DNA from: Singulisphaera sp. GP187
Lineage (GTDB): Bacteria > Planctomycetota > Phycisphaerae > Phycisphaerales > SM1A02
Assembly (NCBI GenBank): GCA_945862215.1
Contig: CAMAXY010000014.1
Span: 1 to 51,556 of the forward strand
Direction of reading: 5' to 3'
DNA length: 51,556 nt
Position numbers and translations under genes: made by a program. Below, one piece after another: positions 45,054-51,556 of the stretch; the first letter of the stretch is position 1; each line of letters starts with the position of its first letter. The notes beneath the pieces are model-generated. The model searched no databases. It was not told the DNA's origin and was given only the letters and a program-made list of their open reading frames with translations.

Positions 45054-45185
45054 CATGCATGGGCTCAAAAGTGGTTCGTGCAGAGTTTGGCAGCGGACTG
45101 ATTTGCAACCGGGCTCAAGCATGCATGGACTCAAAAGTGGTTCGTGCAGAGTTTGGCAGCGGACTGATTCGCCCCCGGGCTCAAA
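45054..45185. repeat. Tandem repeat, two copies of a 66-bp unit (repeat A)
   Basis: Two adjacent units (45054-45119 and 45120-45185) begin CATGCATGG and share a long identical core (CTCAAAAGTGGTTCGTGC, then GAGTTTGGCAGCGGACTGAT). They differ at only about eight positions. The next bases (CATGC at 45186) start a third unit that breaks off. A shortened inverted copy lies at 45238-45256 (17 of 19 bases match the reverse complement). The unit is 22 codons long, so open frames pass through it on both strands, but no protein family is recognisable. Confidence 0.85.
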
Positions 45186-45303
45186 CATGCTGCGCCGAGC
45201 TGCGCAGACTTGCTCGGCTTGCAAACTCGCCGGGGTTCAAATCATTCCGCTGCCCACGTTGGCGAATCAAATTCTCGGTCGAACGTTTTTCAGATCCGTC
45301 GTA

Positions 45304-45686
45304 AATCTGTTTGCGTGCCCAGCCGTTGGAAAGTTCTCTCGGGCGAGTTCCGCAGGCGGCCGACGTGGCTTGCAATCAAACTTCGCTCAACCGGATCGTG
45401 TCGGTCGCCGAGGACTGTCTGAGCCCCGAGAGGACTTTTCACGGCTGCACACTTATGCAATTCCGTGGCTGTATTGATATCTGTATCCGTGGCTCGAATC
45501 TGTTTGCGTGCCAAGCCGTTGGAAAGTTCTCTCGGGCGAGTTCCGCAGGCGGCCGACGGAATTTGTAAACAGATTTCGTAAATCGGATCGTGTCGATCGC
45601 CGAGGACTGTCTGAGCCCCGAGAGGACTTTTCACGGCTGACCACCTTTGCATTTCCGTGACTCGATCCCCTGTGGCTGTATCCGTA
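45304..45686. repeat. Tandem repeat, two diverged copies of a ~193-bp unit (repeat B)
   Basis: Copy 1 is 45304-45496 and copy 2 is 45497-about 45686. Both begin AATCTGTTTGCGTGCC and share long blocks, including CCGTTGGAAAGTTCTCTCGG and GAGGACTGTCTGAGCCCCGA; the middle and the ends have diverged. Copy 2 has a 9-bp inverted pair, AATCTGTTT (45497-45505) and AAACAGATT (45567-45575), like the ends of a small hairpin element. The second copy ends within a few bases of the corA stop (45690). The period is not a multiple of three. No transposase is present. Confidence 0.82.
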
Positions 45687-45689
45687 ACT

Positions 45690-46790
45690 TTATATCCGCG
45701 AAGTACGTTCAACCATGATCGACGAACGAAACCATCCACGCCTCCAAAACATCACCATGAATCCCGTCGTGGTCAATCCCATCAGCCCCAACGCTAACGC
45801 ATATCCATACTTCCAATGCAGTTCAGGCATAAAATCAAAATTCATTCCATAAACACCTGCAATAAAAGTGATCGGTATGAAAATCGTGGCAATCATCGTC
45901 AACACTTTCGTCACCTCACCAAGTTTCGCATTGGCGATTGCGATCGCAAGTTCCATCAAGTCAGAAGCCATCGTGCGCTCCGAGTCGAGCATGTCGATGA
46001 GTCGCATGACATGATCGAGTGCGTTTCGCAGAAAAATGCGATGTTCCATGTCAAACCAAGCTTCCATTGTCATCATCGCCGTCAACGCATCACGCATCGG
46101 CCAGATCGCTTGACGCACCTTCGCAAGATCGTGTTTCGCATCGCGGATCGCAAACATATCTGGCGCAGTGCGACTCCCGACAACTTCTTCTTCGATCATG
46201 TCGATACGTTCGCCGAGTTGGTTGACGATCGGGAAATAATGATCAATGACCGCATCAAAAATCGCGAATGCCAAATATGCAGCGCCTTTATCGCGAATGC
46301 GACCTTCGTGCTGTCGAATGCGCCGCCTCACATGTTCGAGACAATCACCGTCAGGACGTTCTGTGATCGTGATCACCGCAGATGGTCCGACAAACATCGC
46401 CAACTGTTCTGTTTCAAAATGCCCATCTTGATTCATAGGCATTGGAACGACAACAAAAAGATTTGTTCCAAATGGCTCGACCTTTGCGCGTTGAGTCGGA
46501 TGTTGCACATCCTCGAGCGCAAGCGGATGGAGATCAAAGAGTTGACCGAGTTGTGACAGAAGTGCAGCGTCCGGCGTTCCATCAATGTTGAGCCACAGCA
46601 TCGGAAGATTCTCACGAAGCCCCTGGACATCAACGAGGGATGTAATTTTGTGTTGAATGAAGCGATCTGTATTCCAAGCAAAAATATTCATTGAAAACGG
46701 AGTGACAACATGCGATTGCTCGAGTATTCCAGGCCCCAAATCAATTGGCGGAAGTTCAACGCGCTTGCGAGGTTTCCTGAGCTGTTTCAT
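45690..46790 (-). CDS. corA: CorA-family magnesium/cobalt transporter
   Basis: 366 residues from ATG 46790. The long cytosolic N-terminal domain has WLNIDG, LFDLHPLALEDV and QRAKVEPFGTNLFVVV, as in CorA. A long stalk helix follows (DHVMRLIDMLDSERTMASDLMELA). The two C-terminal membrane helices carry the selectivity motif YGMNF in FIPITFIAGVYGMNF. It forms a pentameric Mg2+ channel. The frame extends to a TTG at 46835 that overlaps the upstream stop, but those 15 residues are not CorA-like. Its 3' end touches repeat B. Confidence 0.94.
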   Translation of the reverse strand: MKQLRKPRKRVELPPIDLGPGILEQSHVVTPFSMNIFAWNTDRFIQHKITSLVDVQGLRENLPMLWLNIDGTPDAALLSQLGQLFDLHPLALEDVQHPTQRAKVEPFGTNLFVVVPMPMNQDGHFETEQLAMFVGPSAVITITERPDGDCLEHVRRRIRQHEGRIRDKGAAYLAFAIFDAVIDHYFPIVNQLGERIDMIEEEVVGSRTAPDMFAIRDAKHDLAKVRQAIWPMRDALTAMMTMEAWFDMEHRIFLRNALDHVMRLIDMLDSERTMASDLMELAIAIANAKLGEVTKVLTMIATIFIPITFIAGVYGMNFDFMPELHWKYGYALALGLMGLTTTGFMVMFWRRGWFRSSIMVERTSRI

Positions 46791-46827
46791 TGGCACAGCG
46801 TACTTGTTCTGCCTTTGATTCGACGGA

Positions 46828-47298
46828 TTACTCAATCGTGGTCAAGCACATCCAGCACATCCAACCCGTCACAATTCCATGGAAAGTCCATGCGATTGTA
46901 CGGATCCAGTTTGTGGCAACAAGTCGGAGATATGCCTCAGAATCAAATCCCGCAGCAAGTTTTTCGTGGGCAGGGATCTGGAGTTGCCAAGTTGAAAACC
47001 ATGCGGCGACAACCAGAAACATTCCCAGAACTGCGATCCACATTTCTACTGCGTGTGGGCGAACAAGTAAAAGTGCGATCGATGTGACGAGTTCAATCAG
47101 CATGATTGGCGCAACAATCAAAGTGATTGATCGGACATGCTGTGATGCATATGAGACGAATGCATCTTTGCCAACCAAAGCGAAGAGTGGATAGTGAACG
47201 ATCTGGATCAACCAAATCAACCCGACCATCATCCAAGCAGATGCAAAGTTGAATAAGAGAATTAGGAATGGAAGCGTTTCAGATTTCATTGCATTCAT
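46828..47298 (-). CDS. Conserved four-helix membrane protein
   Basis: 156 residues with four hydrophobic segments at about 9-35, 56-80, 84-106 and 133-153. The first helix ends in IQIVHYPLFALVG, and the loop then reads SYASQHVRSITLIVAPIMLIEL. The HYP---F and H--R-T-I--P-ML-E signatures resemble a widespread uncharacterised membrane family (DUF1772-like in layout). The function is unknown. It lies just upstream of corA on the same strand and may be read with it. Confidence 0.6.
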   Translation of the reverse strand: MNAMKSETLPFLILLFNFASAWMMVGLIWLIQIVHYPLFALVGKDAFVSYASQHVRSITLIVAPIMLIELVTSIALLLVRPHAVEMWIAVLGMFLVVAAWFSTWQLQIPAHEKLAAGFDSEAYLRLVATNWIRTIAWTFHGIVTGWMCWMCLTTIE

Positions 47299-47336
47299 CG
47301 CATTTCATTTTGATTTTTCATTTGTCGTGCAAGCTC

Positions 47337-47855
47337 TTACGAGACCGTTTGAAACTCTACTAGCCCGCTACTCGGTATGACCAAAGCAACGGTATGCGGT
47401 TTCGCTCGGTGCAGCGCGCCAGGATTGACCACTCGAGTTGATCCGATTTTGACATCGCGCTTGAGATGCGTGTGACCATGAAAAAGCCATTGCGCCTTGG
47501 TATCGATTGTGCGTTGCATGCACTTGGGATCGTCACCGTGAGTGAAGGCGATTCGCTGATCGTCGATGATGATTTCGCCCAAGGGGTGATGAATAGTAAT
47601 ATCGATCGACCGTGCATAGTCCTGCAAATCGGAAGGTTCGTCGCAGTTGCCAAAGACGATGTGTGCGTCGAGTCCAGCCAGTGGGTCGAGACACTCGATT
47701 GTCTCGATATCTCCGCAATGAATGAATATTGTTGCGCCAAGTCGAGTGAGTTCTTCGACCGCGCGCCGAGTGCGCATCGCATCTCCATGACTATCCGAAA
47801 GCACGCCGATTCGCGTGCCTTCCTTTGATGCAACTTCCGATTTGCTAGGCTTCAC
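47337..47855 (-). CDS. YfcE/MJ0936-type metallophosphodiesterase
   Basis: A 172-residue calcineurin-like enzyme. All five metal-binding blocks are present: SDSHGD (DxH, about 20-25), HCGDIE, GNCDE, THGDD and GHTHLKRD, followed by NPGA. This is the compact YfcE/MJ0936 family of cyclic-phosphodiesterases or phosphatases with Mn2+ or Ni2+. The natural substrate is not known. It diverges from gltX with only 36 bp between the starts, so promoters must overlap the genes or leaders must be very short. Confidence 0.88.
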   Translation of the reverse strand: MKPSKSEVASKEGTRIGVLSDSHGDAMRTRRAVEELTRLGATIFIHCGDIETIECLDPLAGLDAHIVFGNCDEPSDLQDYARSIDITIHHPLGEIIIDDQRIAFTHGDDPKCMQRTIDTKAQWLFHGHTHLKRDVKIGSTRVVNPGALHRAKPHTVALVIPSSGLVEFQTVS

Positions 47856-47891
47856 GGCTTCATCTTAGACCGCTTGTAAAAATCACAACCA

Positions 47892-49547
47892 ATGAATTCG
47901 ACTCCCAACAAAATCGTCACCCGCTTTGCTCCAAGTCCATCGGGACATCTTCATGTTGGAGGGGCGCGAACTGCGCTCTTCTGTTGGGCCTTTGCCAAAG
48001 GCCGAGGCGGAACATTTATTCTGCGTATCGAAGACACCGATCAGAAACGATCGAGTGACGCAGCGAGCATTGGATTCGTCAAAGATTTGTTGTGGCTTGG
48101 AATTGATTGGGATGAAGGACCGGTTTTCGAAGGTTGTGGTGGTGGCGATCGCGGTCCTTACTTTCAAGCGCAGCGGCTCGAGACCTATCAGAAGTATTTT
48201 GATCTCTTGATTGCCAGCGGCAAAGCGTACTACGCATTCGAGACAACCGAAGAACTTGCTGCATTTCGAGACGGTGCAAAGGCTGAAAACAAGCCATTTC
48301 GATACACAGGCGAAGCCGCCCGTTCATTGAGCGCAGAAAAAGTAACTGAATTTCTTGCTGCAGGAAAGCCAGCGGTCATTCGATTTCATACTCCGCAAAC
48401 GCCAATCACAATTTGCGACGAGATTCTGGGCGAAGCGATCATTCCCGCCGGCGAGACCGACGACTTTGTCATTCGCAAGGCTGACGGTTTCCCAACGTAT
48501 CACTTTGCAGTTGTGGTTGACGACGAATTGATGGGAGTCACGCACGTCCTACGAGCACAAGAGCATTTCAATAACAGCGCAAAGCACATCGTGCTGCAGG
48601 ATGCACTTGGTTTTCGCAGACCCATCTATGGTCACTTGCCGCTGATCTTCAATCCAGATGGATCAAAGATGTCCAAGCGAGACAAGGACAAAGTTCTGCG
48701 CAAGGCGATCGCGGAGCGGGGGATGACTGCGCCGCCAGCAAATACGGTCGATCCAACGCTTTTTTCAGCGTGGATCAAGGACAAAAACACGCAATTGGAT
48801 CTTGCCTCTGCAGGTGCTCTCGCCTCTGCATTGGGCGTGATACTTCCAGAAATTAATGTCGATGATTTTCGACGCTCTGGATATTTGCCAGAGGTCCTCT
48901 GCAACTTTTTATCTCTCAATGGATGGAGTCCTGGTGGAGACTTGGAAAAGTTTGATCGAGAATTTCTGAAGAGCCACTTCGATCTTCCACGTGTCGTGAA
49001 AACTCCTGCGAAATTCGATCGATCGAAATTGCTTGCATTTAACTTGCATGCATTACAAGCGATGCCACGCGAGGAATTTGTGACCAAGGTTGCCGAGCAT
49101 GGACGCACATTTCATCCCGAATTCATGGCGCGTGTGACACATGTGCAGTTCCGATCGCTTTGTGATGCAAGTCAAGAACGCAGCAAGACACTTGACGATC
49201 TCTTTCGAACAAATGGCTTTATCACAGTCGCTGACGATGCACTTGAATGGGACGCGAAGGCTGTCAAGAAAGTGCTGCAGGGAACGGCGCCGAACGGGCA
49301 GGACCACTTGAAGGCGCTCAACAAGATTTTGTCTCAGTGCGACGATTGGTCCGTGCAAGGTCTCGAAAAAGCAATCAAGACATATATTGATGTTGAAGCG
49401 GGCGGGAATCTCGGAGTCATTGCCCAACCTTTGCGTGTTGCGCTTTGTGGCGGAACAGTCAGTCCACCAATCTTTGACACTCTGGCAATTCTTGGAAAGG
49501 CGAGTTCTATCAAGCGAATCGAGCGCTGCGTCGCTGCGCATGCGTGA
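47892..49547 (+). CDS. gltX: Glutamate--tRNA ligase
   Basis: A 551-residue class I aminoacyl-tRNA synthetase. The N-terminal FAPSPSGHLHVGGARTAL contains the HIGH-equivalent HLHVG (about residues 17-21). LRIEDTDQKRS is the tRNA-acceptor/glutamate binding stretch. The KMSKS loop reads DGSKMSKRDKDK (about 257-268). The C-terminal anticodon-binding part ends in GTVSPPIFDTLAILGKASSIKRIE. It is somewhat longer than E. coli GltX (471). Whether it also charges tRNA-Gln (non-discriminating) cannot be read here. Confidence 0.95.
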   Translation: MNSTPNKIVTRFAPSPSGHLHVGGARTALFCWAFAKGRGGTFILRIEDTDQKRSSDAASIGFVKDLLWLGIDWDEGPVFEGCGGGDRGPYFQAQRLETYQKYFDLLIASGKAYYAFETTEELAAFRDGAKAENKPFRYTGEAARSLSAEKVTEFLAAGKPAVIRFHTPQTPITICDEILGEAIIPAGETDDFVIRKADGFPTYHFAVVVDDELMGVTHVLRAQEHFNNSAKHIVLQDALGFRRPIYGHLPLIFNPDGSKMSKRDKDKVLRKAIAERGMTAPPANTVDPTLFSAWIKDKNTQLDLASAGALASALGVILPEINVDDFRRSGYLPEVLCNFLSLNGWSPGGDLEKFDREFLKSHFDLPRVVKTPAKFDRSKLLAFNLHALQAMPREEFVTKVAEHGRTFHPEFMARVTHVQFRSLCDASQERSKTLDDLFRTNGFITVADDALEWDAKAVKKVLQGTAPNGQDHLKALNKILSQCDDWSVQGLEKAIKTYIDVEAGGNLGVIAQPLRVALCGGTVSPPIFDTLAILGKASSIKRIERCVAAHA

Positions 49548-49633
49548 AGAACGTGCAAACTTTAATAACAGCCAAGCTTCAAGAACAGCCATGCTTGCCC
49601 ATTCGTTCGCATCGCCGTAGGATGTGATTTGAA

Positions 49634-49707
49634 GGACCGTTGGCGCAGTTGGCTAGCGCGCCTCCATGACACGGAGGAGGTCACTGGTTCGAGCCCAGTA
49701 CGGTTCA
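49634..49707 (+). tRNA. tRNA-Val (anticodon GAC)
   Basis: A 74-nt cloverleaf. The acceptor GGACCGT pairs with ACGGTTC (one G-U pair), discriminator A. The D-arm has GGCGCAGTTGGCTAGCGC. The anticodon stem CCTCC/GGAGG encloses loop ATGACAC, giving GAC, which reads GTC and GTT. The T-arm has GGTTCGAGCCC. CCA is not encoded. It follows gltX by 86 bp and is the second valine tRNA in the window; the other reads GTA/GTG. Confidence 0.97.
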
Positions 49708-49725
49708 TTTTGCTTTTCGCCTTCA

Positions 49726-49756
49726 ATCCCCCTTTCCAAAGTTGCGAAAGGGGGAT
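49726..49756. terminator. Perfect 11-bp stem-loop after tRNA-Val; probable terminator-like hairpin
   Basis: ATCCCCCTTTC (49726-49736) pairs without mismatch with GAAAGGGGGAT (49746-49756) around a 9-nt loop. It begins 18 bp after the tRNA. No T-run follows on the plus strand, so it is not a classical Rho-independent terminator. It may mark the 3' end of the tRNA transcript or be a dispersed palindromic repeat. It precedes the ppk2 start by 84 bp. Confidence 0.45.
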
Positions 49757-49840
49757 GTATGCGGGCGGATGCGCTTCAGAATAATTTGCAACGTCGCATT
49801 TGAAGTTGAGAATGATTTTTTCCTGTTACAACTTGCGATT

Positions 49841-50749
49841 ATGAAACCGCAAGACTTACTGGAAGCTGCAAAGTCACTTCGAAAAAAGTATGCAGTGACC
49901 GACGGTGAGCCATTTCGGCTGAAGCATTGCGATCCAAATGAAACATCTGGGTTGCCTGGAATAAAGAAGGGGGATTCAAAAGAACTCCTGGAAGAGAGCG
50001 TGCAGATGATGGCGGAACTGCAAGACATGCTTTATGCGCAAGATCACTGGTCGATCCTGCTCATTTTTCAGGCTATGGATGCTGCGGGCAAGGATGGAGT
50101 TATCAAACATGTGATGTCTGGGATCAATCCGCAAGGATGTGAGGTCCACTCATTCAAAGCGCCGTCAACGGAAGAACTTGACCATGATTTTCTTTGGCGA
50201 TCGATGAGGCGATTGCCCGCACGAGGCATGATTGGAATTTTTAATCGCTCGTATTACGAAGAGGTTCTCGTGGTGCGAGTGCATCCTGAAATTCTTCAGA
50301 GTCAAAAAATTCCGCCAGAGCTGGTCGGGGAAAATATCTTCGAAAAGCGCCAAGCAGATATCCGCCAGATGGAAGAGTTCTTGGGGAGAAATGGCACCGT
50401 CGTGCGTAAGTTTTTTCTCAATGTCTCGAAGAAAGAACAGAAGAAGCGCTTTCTAGAACGGATTGACACTCCAGAGAAAAACTGGAAATTTTCAGCTGCA
50501 GATGTCAAGGAAAGACAGTACTGGGATCAATATATGAACGCCTATGAATCGATGATTCAAGCGACATCTTCCAAGGAATCTCCGTGGCATGTCATTCCCG
50601 CCGACAACAAGTGGTACACGCGCATCGCAGTTTCTGGAATCATCATTGACACGCTTGCGTCGCTCAATTTGCATTATCCAAAAGTGGATGAGAAACGATT
50701 GGCTCAGTTGAAAGAAGTGCGTGCGACTTTGATGGCGGAGACCGAATAA
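49841..50749 (+). CDS. ppk2: PPK2-family polyphosphate:nucleotide phosphotransferase
   Basis: 302 residues from ATG 49841. Walker A is AMDAAGKDG (about 78-86), with the preceding ILLIFQ. Then come FKAPSTEELDHDFLWR, IGIFNRSYYEEVLVVRVHP (Walker B region), and a lid with KRFLERIDTPEKNWKFSAADVKER. The end WYTRIAVSGIIIDTL is typical. This is a one-domain PPK2, which phosphorylates nucleoside mono- or diphosphates from polyphosphate. The class (I, II or III) cannot be assigned safely by eye. The open frame begins at 49742, but those 33 residues pass through the hairpin and are not part of the family. Confidence 0.93.
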   Translation: MKPQDLLEAAKSLRKKYAVTDGEPFRLKHCDPNETSGLPGIKKGDSKELLEESVQMMAELQDMLYAQDHWSILLIFQAMDAAGKDGVIKHVMSGINPQGCEVHSFKAPSTEELDHDFLWRSMRRLPARGMIGIFNRSYYEEVLVVRVHPEILQSQKIPPELVGENIFEKRQADIRQMEEFLGRNGTVVRKFFLNVSKKEQKKRFLERIDTPEKNWKFSAADVKERQYWDQYMNAYESMIQATSSKESPWHVIPADNKWYTRIAVSGIIIDTLASLNLHYPKVDEKRLAQLKEVRATLMAETE

Positions 50750-50801
50750 GATCAGATTTGTAGTGTCAATCCAGCAACGTGACGCTCTTTCACCGCGTAA
50801 A

Positions 50802-51556
50802 CTATTTGCCAGCAATCTCATCTTTGAGGGTCATCACAGCTTTCGCATTCGCCCCAGTCGCAGGTTCCTTAGCGAGAACCATTTCTTGCGCCTGAGAAAT
50901 CAACTCGGTGGCCATTGCAGTATCACCTTGCTTGTTTGCAATGCGTGCCCGCAGCGCAATTGCAACTGCCCGTTGCGCGCTGCCATCGGGTGCTGTGCGG
51001 GAGTACATATCAACCGCCGCCTGTGAATTCACCACAGCTTCATTCAACTCTCCCTGATCGAACATGACCCACGCCAAGCAATTCAGAGAGCGTGCAGTGC
51101 TTGAATGATCTCCAGGATGCAAACGCTTGCGCATATCCAGCGCTCGAACCAGTAAAGGCTCAGCAAGGTCGTTTCTTCCTTGCGCTTGCTCGACAAATGC
51201 GAGACTTGTCAGCCCATTGGCAATAGAGGGATCGTCGTACTTCAGTATCCGTTCCTTCATGGAAAGCGCTTGCCGAAAGAATCTCTCGGCTTCGGCTGAT
51301 CGCCCAAGTGATTGAAGAACACTTGCCAGATTGTTCTCGCAATCTGCGACAAGCAAGTTGTCACCTTGATGAAGATTTTTCTGCATCTCTAAAGTTTTCA
51401 CCAATATCTTTTCCGCTTGTTCAAAATTGCCAAGTGATTGGTGAACTCCAGCGAGATGAGTCATTCCTGAAGCAATGTCGGGATGATCGCCTTGGACTAA
51501 TGCGGACTTCATGGTTAGAGATTGCTCAAATAAGCGCTGCGCATCAGTCAAACGAC
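50802..51556 (-). CDS. Tetratricopeptide-repeat protein, kinesin-light-chain type (5' end beyond window)
   Basis: A frame with no in-frame stop before the right edge; 251 residues are visible and the N-terminus is missing. At least four repeats of about 42 residues can be seen (each with A--L-S-ALV-GDHPD-A-----LA-V---LG---QAE---), the TPR_10/TPR_12 type of kinesin light chains. Four repeats cover about 170 residues and a degenerate helical end follows, closing in TLKDEIAGK. In Planctomycetes such repeats often form the C-terminal half of Ser/Thr protein kinases, but no kinase part is in view. The role is protein binding. Confidence 0.8.
   Translation of the reverse strand, partial: RLTDAQRLFEQSLTMKSALVQGDHPDIASGMTHLAGVHQSLGNFEQAEKILVKTLEMQKNLHQGDNLLVADCENNLASVLQSLGRSAEAERFFRQALSMKERILKYDDPSIANGLTSLAFVEQAQGRNDLAEPLLVRALDMRKRLHPGDHSSTARSLNCLAWVMFDQGELNEAVVNSQAAVDMYSRTAPDGSAQRAVAIALRARIANKQGDTAMATELISQAQEMVLAKEPATGANAKAVMTLKDEIAGK

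Larger units (their letters stand above)
44937..45689. other. Intergenic repeat cluster between glnA and corA
   Basis: 753 bp without a credible gene. It contains repeat A, an inverted fragment of A, and repeat B, joined by non-repeated segments. The promoter of glnA must lie at its left end (44937 to about 45050), with GAGAAAGATCGA just before the glnA start. Open frames of up to 190 codons exist on both strands, but they only translate the repeats and have no start or domain support. Confidence 0.7.

Noticed and set aside
45186..45303. Transposon or insertion sequence remnant with coding capacity
   Set aside because: No transposase fragment could be read in any frame; only an inverted piece of repeat A is present.
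44905..45477. 190-codon plus-strand frame with a 22-residue repeat starting MHGLKSGSCRVW
   Set aside because: It begins inside glnA on the other strand and only translates repeat A and part of repeat B. The 66-bp period keeps frames open on both strands. No domain is seen.
45054..45686. CRISPR array
   Set aside because: There are only two copies each of 66- and 193-bp units, directly adjacent without unique spacers, and no cas genes.
45290..45739. 149-codon minus-strand frame with repeated KSPLGAQTVLGDRHDP
   Set aside because: It is a translation of the ~193-bp repeat and runs into the end of corA. It has no start signal and the two copies of the phrase come from the DNA repeat.
49742..49840. 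33-codon extension of PPK2
   Set aside because: It reads through the 11-bp hairpin and has no similarity to PPK2. The ATG at 49841 gives the usual N-terminus.

Overview
The window looks like a chromosomal segment of a member of the Planctomycetota, perhaps a Phycisphaerae-like lineage. This is inferred from gene content, not from a database search. The main pointers are a WXG100-like protein next to a coiled-coil protein and a giant FtsK/SpoIIIE ATPase, a Minf_1886-type protein, a large type III glutamine synthetase, a FlgI-like lipoprotein with no flagellar genes nearby, and small membrane proteins with a SHOCT-like tail. Most of the window is core housekeeping DNA with dense, tightly packed genes, many ATGA overlaps and convergent stops only 3 bp apart.

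Layout. 1-2.1 kb: a secreted protein with lamin-tail-like repeats, running off the left edge, and an OmpA-family lipoprotein. 2.2-4.0 kb: a Minf_1886-like protein and an AI-2E family transporter. 4.0-14.1 kb, minus strand: nuoJKLMN (membrane arm of complex I), tRNA-Arg(ACG), polX and ffh. 14.2-15.4 kb: pgsA-pgpA, two consecutive steps of phosphatidylglycerol synthesis. 15.4-18.1 kb: a SRPBCC protein, lysA and a membrane protein. 18.1-20.9 kb: a YyaL-type thioredoxin-fold protein and a one-domain asparaginase. 20.9-27.3 kb: an HdeD-like protein, smc and a FlgI-like lipoprotein. After tRNA-Val(TAC), 27.4-32.5 kb holds a four-gene type VII secretion-like cluster. 32.5-38.8 kb: an aldehyde dehydrogenase, rpoD, dnaG, a 640-bp gap with structured sequence, and rpmB. 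38.9-42.7 kb: a free-methionine sulfoxide reductase-like GAF protein, clpX, a small membrane protein and tig. 42.8-47.9 kb: glnA type III, a 750-bp repeat cluster, corA, a 4-TM protein and a phosphodiesterase. 47.9-51.6 kb: gltX, tRNA-Val(GAC), ppk2, and a TPR protein running off the right edge.

The most unusual locus is the cluster at 27449-32524. A WXG100-like protein with a W-R-D turn is followed by a coiled-coil protein, a 72-residue protein that also has a W-R-D turn and a similar C-terminal length, and a membrane-anchored ATPase with three tandem FtsK-like domains. Only the middle domain has an intact P-loop. This resembles the minimal EssC/EccC plus EsxA core of type VII secretion but lacks EccB/D/E or EssA/B-type partners, so its function is open. 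Other things worth attention are the tandem and inverted repeats between glnA and corA, the candidate structured RNA upstream of dnaG, and lineage-specific insertions in NuoJ, NuoL, SMC and Ffh.
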